Shown here: one piece after another, positions 17,896 to 24,983 of the stretch
Layout of the letters: every line of letters starts with the position of its first letter
Position numbering within the stretch: the stretch's first letter is position 1
Assembly (NCBI GenBank): GCA_045603545.1
Contig: JAZUMG010000017.1
Coordinates: 66,098 to 130,097, forward strand
Length of the DNA stretch: 64,000 bases
Origin: CAAGNP01 sp045603545
GTDB lineage: Bacteria; Bacteroidota; Bacteroidia; Bacteroidales; UBA932
Direction of reading: 5' to 3'
The notes under the pieces: model-generated
What the model was told of the DNA's origin: nothing
Database searches by the model: none
Seen by the model: only the letters and a program-made list of their open reading frames with translations
Position numbers and translations under genes: made by a program

Positions 17896-18255
17896 CTATA
17901 CATGCAGGGGTATAAGTGCCCCTTCGTAATACTCTATTTCATATTTGTCCCCTTCATAGGTGATGGCGACGATATCGAAAATCACCTCTTTCCGTATATC
18001 ATATCCCGCCACATAAGCGGAGGCTGCTCTAAAAAGCTTTCTCTGCTTGGATTTGTTGATAGAGTCCGATGGGGATACCATATACGGCACTGTGCGTGAC
18101 CTCACCTCCACAATATGTAGAAAGGTGTCATCCTCCATTATCAGATCCACCTCAAGGTGGCCGCATCTCCAGTTCCTCTCTCTGAGTCTCAACCCCTTGG
18201 CAAGAAGGTAATCCAGAGCCAGATCCTCCCCTATTTTCCCATCTACTCTATTCAT
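17896..18255 (-). CDS. yraN: YraN (UPF0102) nuclease-fold protein
   Basis: A 119-residue protein of the UPF0102 family with a restriction-endonuclease-like fold. Conserved GKIGEDLALDYLLAKG and ERNWRCGHLEVDLIMED, then VEVRSR, hold the D-x(n)-E-x-K-like catalytic residues (here E-V-R). The in vivo role is not established for the family. It is the first gene of a minus-strand run with manC and arcA, under a -7 box TAAATTTG at 18275-18282. Confidence 0.85.
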   Translation of the reverse strand: MNRVDGKIGEDLALDYLLAKGLRLRERNWRCGHLEVDLIMEDDTFLHIVEVRSRTVPYMVSPSDSINKSKQRKLFRAASAYVAGYDIRKEVIFDIVAITYEGDKYEIEYYEGALIPLHV

Positions 18256-18274
18256 AATCCACCCATTATCCCTA

Positions 18275-18282
18275 CAAATTTA
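18275..18282 (-). promoter_or_regulatory. Candidate -7 box of yraN-manC-arcA
   Basis: TAAATTTG on the minus strand fits TAnnTTTG exactly. The start codon is 20 bases downstream. No convincing -33 element. Confidence 0.45.
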
Positions 18283-18314
18283 ATAAAAGATGTTTTATTT
18301 TAAAAAATGTTGCA

Positions 18315-18322
18315 TACCTTTG
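18315..18322 (+). promoter_or_regulatory. Candidate -7 box of the metK transcript
   Basis: TACCTTTG fits TAnnTTTG exactly. Transcription would start near 18329, about 10 bases before the riboswitch aptamer, which is the expected arrangement. Confidence 0.6.
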
Positions 18323-18338
18323 CCCCCGTTATTAACAA

Positions 18339-18442
18339 TGTGGATAGATTTGACTGCTTGCAACCACACCAAAAATGCTAAAATCGCATATAATTTTAAT
18401 GGTATTGTAATGTCAAATCTCTTCCCAAGAAGAGATTTTTTT
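18339..18442 (+). promoter_or_regulatory. SAM-II riboswitch with transcription terminator, controls metK
   Basis: Aptamer: the stem TGTGG (18339-18343) / CCACA (18364-18368) encloses a loop with GATTTG (18347-18352) and TTGCAA (18358-18363). The conserved GCTAAA (18377-18382) follows. This order matches the SAM-II (metA, SAM_alpha) motif. TGC at 18355-18357 can pair with GCA at 18386-18388 for the pseudoknot. Expression platform: a 10-bp perfect terminator AAATCTCTTC (18415-18424) / GAAGAGATTT (18429-18438) with seven T ends 8 bases before the metK ATG. Aptamer bases 18346-18354 (AGATTTGAC) are perfectly complementary to 18412-18420 (GTCAAATCT), which overlaps the terminator arm. SAM binding would trap 18346-18354 and allow the terminator; without SAM the antiterminator forms. 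Confidence 0.87.
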
Positions 18443-18449
18443 ATTTATT

Positions 18450-19685
18450 ATGGCTTATTTATTTACTTCAGAATCGGTTTCAGAGGGGCATCCTGACAAG
18501 GTTGCCGATCAGATTTCAGACGCAATCCTGGACGATTTCCTACGTCAGGATCCAGAGGCAAAAGTAGCCTGTGAGACATTTGTAAGCACAGGCCTGGTAG
18601 TTATTGGCGGCGAGGTCCGCACAGATAAAGCTTATGTGGATATTCAGAAAGTGGCCCGTGGTGTCATCGAGAAAATAGGTTACACAAAAGCGGAATATAT
18701 GTTTGACGGCAAATCGTGCGGTATCCTTTCTGCACTTCACGAACAGTCTCCAGACATCAACCGCGGTGTAGTGGTAGAGGTTGAAGAGGAGCAGGGTGCA
18801 GGTGACCAGGGTATGATGTTCGGTTATGCGTGTGATGACACTGACAACTATATGCCGCTCCCTGTGACCTTGTCACACCTTACACTTCAGGAGTTGGCAA
18901 AAATCAGGAAAGAGGAGCTTCATCTCATGCCTTATCTCCGCCCTGACTCCAAGAGCCAGTTCACCATCGAGTATGATGACAACCATCAGCCCATCAGGGT
19001 ACACACCATTGTGGTATCTACCCAGCACGATGAGTTTGACTCGGATGATGCTGCCATGCAGGCAAAGATTAAAGAGGATGTGAAGAATATCCTTCTTCCC
19101 CGTGTGATGGCGCAGCTTCCGGAGAGGACTCAGAAGCTTTTCGGTGATGATATAATCCTCCACGTAAACCCTACCGGCAAATTTGTAATCGGTGGTCCTC
19201 ACGGTGATACAGGTCTTACAGGGAGAAAGATCATTGTAGATACTTATGGTGGTAAGGCTTCTCACGGTGGTGGTGCCTTCTCAGGCAAAGATCCAAGCAA
19301 AGTGGACCGCTCTGCCGCATACGCAGCACGTTACATTGCCAAGAATATGGTGGCAGCAGGTGTGGCCAAGGAGATGCTAATCCAGCTTTCATACGCTATC
19401 GGTGTAGCCAAGCCTGTGAGCATTTTTGTAAACACCCACGGTACATCACAGGTGAATATGACAGACGGTGAGATTGCCCAGGTTATCTCTGAACTGTTTG
19501 ATCTCCGTCCTGCTAAAATCATTGAGAAATTCCAGCTGAAGAACCCTATTTACCAGCCCACAGCATCATATGGTCACTTCGGACGCACACCTTATGTGGA
19601 AAACGGTATCCAATTTTTCGGATGGGAGCTCCTTGATTCGGTGGAAAAAATCAAAAAAAGTTCTATTTTTACACAAACAAAATAG
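18450..19685 (+). CDS. metK: S-adenosylmethionine synthetase
   Basis: A 411-residue methionine adenosyltransferase. It has FTSESVSEGHPDKVADQISDA at the N-terminus, the ATP-binding GDQGMMFGYA, and the P-loop-like GGAFSGKDPSKVDRSAAY. It makes SAM from methionine and ATP in the cytoplasm. It is preceded by a SAM-II riboswitch and attenuator, so product feedback is expected. It ends 7 bases before a BACON lipoprotein gene, so that gene and the next may be co-transcribed and fall under SAM control as well. Confidence 0.97.
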   Translation: MAYLFTSESVSEGHPDKVADQISDAILDDFLRQDPEAKVACETFVSTGLVVIGGEVRTDKAYVDIQKVARGVIEKIGYTKAEYMFDGKSCGILSALHEQSPDINRGVVVEVEEEQGAGDQGMMFGYACDDTDNYMPLPVTLSHLTLQELAKIRKEELHLMPYLRPDSKSQFTIEYDDNHQPIRVHTIVVSTQHDEFDSDDAAMQAKIKEDVKNILLPRVMAQLPERTQKLFGDDIILHVNPTGKFVIGGPHGDTGLTGRKIIVDTYGGKASHGGGAFSGKDPSKVDRSAAYAARYIAKNMVAAGVAKEMLIQLSYAIGVAKPVSIFVNTHGTSQVNMTDGEIAQVISELFDLRPAKIIEKFQLKNPIYQPTASYGHFGRTPYVENGIQFFGWELLDSVEKIKKSSIFTQTK

Positions 19686-19692
19686 AAATCTT

Positions 19693-20079
19693 ATGAGAAA
19701 TTTGAGAATTTTATTGTCAGCGGTTGTGGTTGTTCTCTCTCTCATCGGACTGAGCGGATGCAAGCACACCAACATTTATGACCAGCCTGAGAAGTTGGAG
19801 GCCAATACCACTTTGGTTTCTATCCCTGCAAGTGGCGGTATTGCCAATGTTGTTCTGGATGTCAACAGGGACTGGGCATCAAAGGTGAAGTTTAAAGGTG
19901 AATCGAAGAACTGGTTGATAGTTACACCTGATAAGGGGGCTGCCACTGTGAATACTACCCCTATCCAGCTATCTGCAGATACCAACGACGGTAAAGACAG
20001 GGAGGCTGATGTGATTATCTCCATCGGTTCCAAGACCCTTACCATTGTTGTGACCCAAAGGGGTATGGAAGGTGAATAA
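19693..20079 (+). CDS. Small BACON-domain lipoprotein
   Basis: A 128-residue lipoprotein. The ATG at 19693 was chosen because it gives the signal peptide MRNLRILLSAVVVV ending in the lipobox GLSGC, whereas upstream in-frame starts lie inside metK. The mature part is one BACON-like sandwich (about 35-125: SIPASGGIANVVLDVNRDW, NWLIVTPDKGAA, TLTIVVTQRG). BACON domains occur in carbohydrate- or mucin-associated surface proteins. It lies 7 bases after metK and 14 before a larger BACON protein that shares the NRDW pattern. Confidence 0.8.
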   Translation: MRNLRILLSAVVVVLSLIGLSGCKHTNIYDQPEKLEANTTLVSIPASGGIANVVLDVNRDWASKVKFKGESKNWLIVTPDKGAATVNTTPIQLSADTNDGKDREADVIISIGSKTLTIVVTQRGMEGE

Positions 20080-20093
20080 TTAATCTTCGTGAT

Positions 20094-22487
20094 ATGAGAT
20101 ACACAAGACTTTTTGCCATCATTGCTGTGCTGTTTCTGCTGGCAGGATGTAAGCCGGATCCATATTCGCAGGGATTGAATGTGGATTCAGGGACCAAAAG
20201 TGTGACTATTGCCCAGGAGGGTGGAACTGTGACTGTTTCCCTCTATGCCAACAGGGACTGGACCGCAAGCATAGAGTATGCAGATGAAAACAACGGGTGG
20301 CTCACTGTGACCCCGGAGTCTGGCGTGGCATCCCTTGATTCTGTGAAACTGGTGCTTCAGGCGACCCAGAACAAGGGGGGTGCCAGAGGTGCAACCCTTA
20401 AAATAACCGCAGAGAAGACTCTCACCATCCCTGTAAATCAGGAGGGGATAACCATTCCGGAGGCAACACCCATCTCAAAGGTGAGACAGATGTATAAAGG
20501 TTCCAATGTCACCATTGCGGAGGATATTGCCATCAGGGGTATCATCACCAGTGACTACAGGGATCCCAAGGATGGTGGACTTGCAAATGCTACCTCCCTC
20601 AAAAATCTGGTTCTCCAGGATGAGAGTGCAGGTATTGCTGTAAGGCTTACAGAGGACAACAAGACTTTGGCAAAAGGTGACGAGGTGGTAATCTTCCTCA
20701 AAGGGCTCTCTTTGCAGAGTTATCAGGGGACACTCCAATTCAATAATGTACCGCTGGCTAAAATTGCAACTGTAAGCAAAGGCAATAAAGTGGAGCCTGT
20801 AGCCATTACAGCAGAGCAGCTGGTAAGTGGGGAGTATGAGTCAAGATATGTGGCTGTTTCAGATGTACAGTCTGCCAAAGAAGATGATGGAAGCTGGGTG
20901 CAGGGTGGCAGCCATACATCAAAGAACTTTATAGCCAAAACAGGTGAGTCCTTTGTGGTGTTCTCATCAAAGTACTCGTCATTCGGTGGTGAAAAGGTCC
21001 CTTCCGGAAGTGGTGTACTCAAAGGTATTGTGGTAATCTTCAATGGGACTGTCCAGATCAGTCTTACATCCAAAGAGGACTATGCGGGACTTGTCGGAGA
21101 GAGATTTTCGGTAAGTACAGATGTGGAGTCAAAGACTGTCGGTGACTACTCAAAGTGGAGTGCGCTAACACCTGTGACAGAGTTTTATGAGGATTTCTCA
21201 TCTGCTCCGGACAAAGGTAAAGAGTATGAGTGTGACCAGTGGATGTTCTATACATCTGACGGTTCAAGTGTCAACAGCGGCTGGAAAACAGCATATTTCA
21301 GCTGGAACAAGTATATGGATGTGGCACCTTACAATTCAGTTCTTGATGAGGTGGTCACATATGCCCTTCTTCCCCCTGTAAATGTAAGTGGAGCCTTTGT
21401 CAAGAAACTCAATCTGAAACTTGCCCTTTACTATCAAAATGAGGACCAGTCTGAATTTGATGTAGTGGTTTCAGAAGATTTCGAAGGGGACTTTGAGACT
21501 GCAAGCTGGAAGGTGGTGGAGAACCTCACATTTGGCCAGGCTGCTGAGACCAATGTATGGGTTGGTCGCAGTGTGGATTTGTCGGATTATGCATCCAAGA
21601 GTTCATTGGCTGTAGCACTGAGGTATACAGGAAAGTCAAATACCTACCGTATAGACAACATAAGTTTCGGTGTGGAACCTGAGGCAGATTCATATGAGCC
21701 GGGTGCACCTGTTTCAAACATCACATCTGACCAGATTAACCAATGGATGGAACTTCCGGCTGTGACTACTACAGCCACCAGGGCATACATCTCACACCAT
21801 TCGGAGGTCATGGGCGAGAGTGTGAGGAACTACTCTATGCTTTTCGATACACAGTACAGAATAGCATTGTGGACAGCATACCATATATCTTCAGCCTCGT
21901 TTGGACCCACTACCAGAACCGACAACTGGAGATATGACCCTAAGGTCCCTACAGATCTTCAGCCAAAACTGGAAAAGGGTTGGGGTGAATCCGGTGTCGA
22001 CCGTGGCCATATCGTCCCATCAGGATCACGTACAGCCAATTTTGTGCAGAATGCGGCGACATTCTTCTACACCAATATGACTGCCCAGAGCTCAGATCTG
22101 AATCAGGGTGTATGGGGAAAACTGGAAGAGAAGGTTAGGGATTATGCCTCGACTTGTGATACCCTTTATGTGGTGACAGGTTCGGTACTCAAGACCTCTT
22201 CGGCTCCGGAGATATCTTTCGTGAAGGACAATGAAGGTAAGGAGGTGGCCAAGCCTCAGGCCTATTATAAAGTGCTTCTGAAGTATGATGTCGAAGCCGA
22301 CTCATACAAATCGATAGCATTCTGGTATGAGAACAGAAAATACGATCAGGCAGAGCCCATCGCTGCAGATGCCAAGTCTGTAGAGTGGGTAGAGCAGCAG
22401 ACAGGATACACATTCTTCGACAATCTGCCTGAAAGCATAAAGAAATCTGTCAAAGAGGCGTGTGTCCCATCAGAGTGGGGATTGTAA
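20094..22487 (+). CDS. BACON-DUF5689-endonuclease surface lipoprotein
   Basis: A 797-residue lipoprotein (lipobox LLAGC near residue 19). In order: a BACON domain (about 32-115), a DUF5689-like OB-fold region (about 118-335, IRGIITSDYRDPKDGG, LVLQDESAGIAVRL), a jelly-roll-like region (about 375-560), and a C-terminal DNA/RNA non-specific endonuclease domain (about 565-797) with the catalytic DRGHIVPSGSR around residues 636-646 and downstream Asn-rich FYTNMTAQSSDLNQG. The DRGH His is the general base in NucA-type ββα-Me nucleases. A surface nuclease scavenging nucleic acid is the likely role. The link to metK is positional only. Confidence 0.85.
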   Translation: MRYTRLFAIIAVLFLLAGCKPDPYSQGLNVDSGTKSVTIAQEGGTVTVSLYANRDWTASIEYADENNGWLTVTPESGVASLDSVKLVLQATQNKGGARGATLKITAEKTLTIPVNQEGITIPEATPISKVRQMYKGSNVTIAEDIAIRGIITSDYRDPKDGGLANATSLKNLVLQDESAGIAVRLTEDNKTLAKGDEVVIFLKGLSLQSYQGTLQFNNVPLAKIATVSKGNKVEPVAITAEQLVSGEYESRYVAVSDVQSAKEDDGSWVQGGSHTSKNFIAKTGESFVVFSSKYSSFGGEKVPSGSGVLKGIVVIFNGTVQISLTSKEDYAGLVGERFSVSTDVESKTVGDYSKWSALTPVTEFYEDFSSAPDKGKEYECDQWMFYTSDGSSVNSGWKTAYFSWNKYMDVAPYNSVLDEVVTYALLPPVNVSGAFVKKLNLKLALYYQNEDQSEFDVVVSEDFEGDFETASWKVVENLTFGQAAETNVWVGRSVDLSDYASKSSLAVALRYTGKSNTYRIDNISFGVEPEADSYEPGAPVSNITSDQINQWMELPAVTTTATRAYISHHSEVMGESVRNYSMLFDTQYRIALWTAYHISSASFGPTTRTDNWRYDPKVPTDLQPKLEKGWGESGVDRGHIVPSGSRTANFVQNAATFFYTNMTAQSSDLNQGVWGKLEEKVRDYASTCDTLYVVTGSVLKTSSAPEISFVKDNEGKEVAKPQAYYKVLLKYDVEADSYKSIAFWYENRKYDQAEPIAADAKSVEWVEQQTGYTFFDNLPESIKKSVKEACVPSEWGL

Positions 22488-22527
22488 TTTATAATTTGTG
22501 ATTAGTCACACATTTTTGTGATTTTCG

Positions 22528-22580
22528 CAAGCCACACAATGTCTTCAAGGAAGCACTTTGCAGACATTTCGTGTGGCTTG
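22528..22580. repeat. REP-like palindrome 1
   Basis: CAAGCCACACAATGTCT (22528-22544) pairs with 22562-22580 over 17 bp with a 2-nt bulge (TC). Confidence 0.8.
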
Positions 22581-22602
22581 TGTCGTTATTATGGCTGTAG
22601 AG

Positions 22603-22662
22603 GCCACACTGATCGCTGTTAGGGGTGTGTTACATGAGGTTTTGTGTGGCTTCTGAATGTCA
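22603..22662. repeat. REP-like palindrome 2
   Basis: GCCACAC (22603-22609) / GTGTGGC (22644-22650) with the tail TTCTGAATGTCA shared with palindrome 4. The loop contains GGGGTGTGTTA, also found in palindrome 3. Confidence 0.72.
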
Positions 22663-22680
22663 CGAAAATATTTGAAATCA

Positions 22681-22712
22681 TTTGTACCTTTATAATCCTT
22701 GCACTATTTTTG
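22681..22712 (+). promoter_or_regulatory. Promoter of the RAYT gene
   Basis: TTTG at 22681-22684, 20 nt spacer, TATTTTTG at 22705-22712: both boxes match the Bacteroidetes consensus. It lies between REP-like palindrome 2 and the transposase gene. Confidence 0.65.
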
Positions 22713-22747
22713 TCTGCGAGCAGCCATAAGAGGCGCGAGATACGAAG

Positions 22748-23722
22748 ATGATGATAGATGATGTTCTGCTCAAGCAGATAGAAGAAGATTTAGGTCTTAA
22801 AGTCCCATATTCAAGAGGACAGCAAATCCCGGTTACAAAATGTTGGCATTTTACTACAGATGGATCCTCTGTGGATGCTATATATAGTGATGCTGATGAT
22901 TTTATGGCCGGTATGAATAGGATACATGTCGTGGGTAGGAGTTATAAGGATGTGATAATTCTTGCTTTTTGTCTGATGGATACACATATCCATTTTATCC
23001 TTTATGGAGAATTTGAATCGTGTAACAGATTTATTCACGACTATATACGACAGACATCAAGATACATATCACTTAAATACCATTTGAGGAAAAAGTTGCT
23101 GAATCTTCCTATTCATCACCAAAAGATAGATACAGATTTCTATCTGAAGACAGTGATCTGTTATGTACTGAAGAATCCCTCTGTAGGAGGGCTTCATTTT
23201 ACTTTTTATGATTATCCTTGGTCAAGTGGTGCACTATATTTCAGAAATGGTTCTTATTGGACTGCACCCAGGTGGACGGATAAAAATCTTTTCGGAAGAT
23301 TGGGAGATTTGGGACTTAGAGCTAAAAGACAAACACTTAAGATAAAAAACAGTCTAAATCTGGAAGAAGATCTCCGTTTGGATAATGGTTTGATTTTCCC
23401 GGGTGAATATGTGGCCTATGAGTTGGTCGAGAAGATTTTCAAGACATATAAAAGTTTTCACTTTTTCATGTGTATATCCAAAGAGGAAGATGTTGAGTCG
23501 CGTGGAGAGTTCTTGTCCAGATTGTCGATACCTATCAGTGAATTGCGAAAATATCGGGAAGATGTGTGTGATGAGCTGTTCCATACCAGGGGGCTTAGAA
23601 TGTTGGATATCCATCAGCGCATTAAGGTGGCTCAGACTCTGAAAGTGAGATATCGCTGTTCGGTCAAGCAGGTTGCAAGGGTGTGTGGTCTGCTTTACGA
23701 TGAGGTGAAGGGGGTTATGTAG
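22748..23722 (+). CDS. REP-associated tyrosine transposase (Y1_Tnp, HUH)
   Basis: A 324-residue protein with an IS200-like single-strand DNA transposase fold. The HUH motif is MDTHIHFIL (His80, His82). The likely catalytic Tyr139 lies in ICYVLKNPSVGG, equivalent to the YxxxNP helix of RAYTs, and YPWSS (156-160) is a further family mark. RAYTs are usually about 150-230 residues; this one has an extra 150-residue C-terminal region ending in a helix-turn-helix-like stretch (about 285-324). It is a single-copy domesticated-looking gene flanked by cognate palindromes and its own promoter. Confidence 0.82.
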   Translation: MMIDDVLLKQIEEDLGLKVPYSRGQQIPVTKCWHFTTDGSSVDAIYSDADDFMAGMNRIHVVGRSYKDVIILAFCLMDTHIHFILYGEFESCNRFIHDYIRQTSRYISLKYHLRKKLLNLPIHHQKIDTDFYLKTVICYVLKNPSVGGLHFTFYDYPWSSGALYFRNGSYWTAPRWTDKNLFGRLGDLGLRAKRQTLKIKNSLNLEEDLRLDNGLIFPGEYVAYELVEKIFKTYKSFHFFMCISKEEDVESRGEFLSRLSIPISELRKYREDVCDELFHTRGLRMLDIHQRIKVAQTLKVRYRCSVKQVARVCGLLYDEVKGVM

Positions 23723-23794
23723 TGTCCGGTCTGGATTGGCGGTTTTTATTGCGGTCGGTGTTGTAACTATGCTATGCGGTGATGAGTTGTAAGT

Positions 23795-24017
23795 GTGTTA
23801 TGTGGCTGTGAGTTGTGATAGTTCCTTGTCACTCCCTGTTATGATATTGTCTTTGTAGCGACGTTTTATGACTGAGCCGTGTGGTTATGTGTGACAGCTG
23901 TGAGTTGTTATGATGTGTTACGGCAGTGAGTCGTGACTATGTGTTATGACTAGCCGGGTAGTTATGAGTTATGGCTGCGTGTTGTGATTATGTGTTATGG
24001 CTGTGAGTCGTGATTTT
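23795..24017 (+). repeat. Degenerate 26-bp tandem repeat
   Basis: Imperfect copies of GTGTTATGGCTGTGAGTYGT plus GATTAT, about 26 bp per unit, run from 23885 to 24017 (about five units). An isolated copy lies at 23795-23819 and there are decayed traces between. Units abut without spacers. This fills most of the 497-base spacer between the RAYT gene and comF. Confidence 0.65.
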
Positions 24018-24020
24018 TGG

Positions 24021-24073
24021 AAGCCACATAGGGGTGTGTTAGAGTGCTGTTAAGAGGGGGGGTAATGTGGCTT
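24021..24073. repeat. REP-like palindrome 3
   Basis: AAGCCACAT (24021-24029) / ATGTGGCTT (24065-24073), a perfect 9-bp stem. The G·C to A·T change at the stem tip is matched on both arms (compensated). Confidence 0.75.
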
Positions 24074-24094
24074 GTGCAGCCTTTTCCCCTGCAG

Positions 24095-24155
24095 AAGCCA
24101 CACAGATGTCCCCGAGAGCCCTATCTGCGGAAGCTGACGTGGCTTCTGAATGTCA
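24095..24155. repeat. REP-like palindrome 4
   Basis: AAGCCAC (24095-24101) / GTGGCTT (24139-24145), followed by CTGAATGTCA identical to palindrome 2. Confidence 0.75.
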
Positions 24156-24219
24156 TAAGTCGGGTTTGTGTGATAGGGTATGATACTAATGTTTGTCTGA
24201 TTAATATTGTGTAGTCGAT

Positions 24220-24918
24220 ATGTGGCTGAGGTGTCTGGCGGATCTGATTTTTCCGCGAAAGTGTGAGATATGCGGACGGTTGTTGACCGGGGATGAGAGG
24301 TATATCTGTGAAGATTGTATGGAGGATATGCCCCTGACATATTATTGGGATTGGCCGGAGAATCCGGCTGAGAAAAAGCTTTGGGTGAGAACCCATCTTC
24401 ATAGGGTGATTCCACTCTTCTTCTATAGGAGGGAGAGTCATTATATCACACTTGTCCATAAAATCAAATATCGGGGAAATATCGGACTCGGTCTCTATTT
24501 GGGAAGGCTTCTTGGCGAAAAAATCAAGAGGTCACTTCCTGATATAGACTACATTGTCCCAGTCCCCCTTCATCCTTTGCGAAAGTGGCGCAGAGGATAT
24601 AACCAAGCTGAGGTTATAGCCAGGGGTGTGGCGGAGGCTATGTTTGGCCTATCTGACGCTTCAGACAGGGTGCTTACGGATGTTCTTAAGCGAGTAAGAT
24701 ATACCCGTACCCAGACCAGAAGGAAAATGGATGACAAATGGTCCAATGTGGCCAATGCTTTCCGCGTTCGCACTACAGAGAGACTTTCCGGCAAGCACAT
24801 CCTGATCATCGATGATGTCCTCACCACCGGCAGCACAGCAGAGGCTGCCTATACCGCCCTGACCAAAGTGTGCAAAGACTGCAAAATCAGCATTGCCACG
24901 CTGGGGTATGTGGAGTGA
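24220..24918 (+). CDS. comF: ComF-family phosphoribosyltransferase-like protein
   Basis: A 232-residue protein of the ComF/GntX family. An N-terminal zinc-ribbon (Cys15, Cys18, Cys30, Cys33) is followed by a type I phosphoribosyltransferase domain with YIVPVPLHPLRKWRRGYNQAE and the PRPP loop ILIIDDVLTTGST (about 193-205). Family members act in DNA uptake or recombination repair; the exact function in Bacteroidales is unproven. It stands alone on the plus strand, separated by repeats upstream and by a new promoter downstream. Confidence 0.88.
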   Translation: MWLRCLADLIFPRKCEICGRLLTGDERYICEDCMEDMPLTYYWDWPENPAEKKLWVRTHLHRVIPLFFYRRESHYITLVHKIKYRGNIGLGLYLGRLLGEKIKRSLPDIDYIVPVPLHPLRKWRRGYNQAEVIARGVAEAMFGLSDASDRVLTDVLKRVRYTRTQTRRKMDDKWSNVANAFRVRTTERLSGKHILIIDDVLTTGSTAEAAYTALTKVCKDCKISIATLGYVE

Positions 24919-24925
24919 CAAAAAT

Positions 24926-24981
24926 TTTGTAATCTGTCAAAAAATGCATAATTTTGACAGAAGAGTTAAAATCTGTCAAAA
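24926..24981 (+). promoter_or_regulatory. Promoter and triple operator of the Fic gene
   Basis: -33 TTTG (24926-24929), 19 nt, -7 TAATTTTG (24949-24956). The 9-mer CTGTCAAAA occurs at 24934-24942, inverted (TTTTGACAG) at 24952-24960, and again at 24973-24981, ending 2 bases before the ATG. The first two form an inverted repeat over the core promoter; the third covers the start-codon region. All three are exact copies. Confidence 0.75.
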
Positions 24982-24983
24982 TT

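Larger units (their letters stand above)
22528..24155. mobile_element. RAYT cassette bracketed by REP-like palindromes
   Basis: A Y1/HUH transposase gene (22748-23722) has two palindromic units on each side: 22528-22580 and 22603-22662 upstream, 24021-24073 and 24095-24155 downstream. All share AAGCCACAC- and GTGTGGCTT-type arms. Units 2 and 4 end in the same 17 bases (GTGGCTTCTGAATGTCA), and units 2 and 3 share GGGGTGTGTTA. This is the expected architecture of a RAYT with its cognate REP/BIME sequences. Confidence 0.75.

Noticed and set aside
23795..24017. Possible CRISPR array
   Set aside because: Units are degenerate and adjoin directly with no spacers of uniform length, and no cas gene is in the window.
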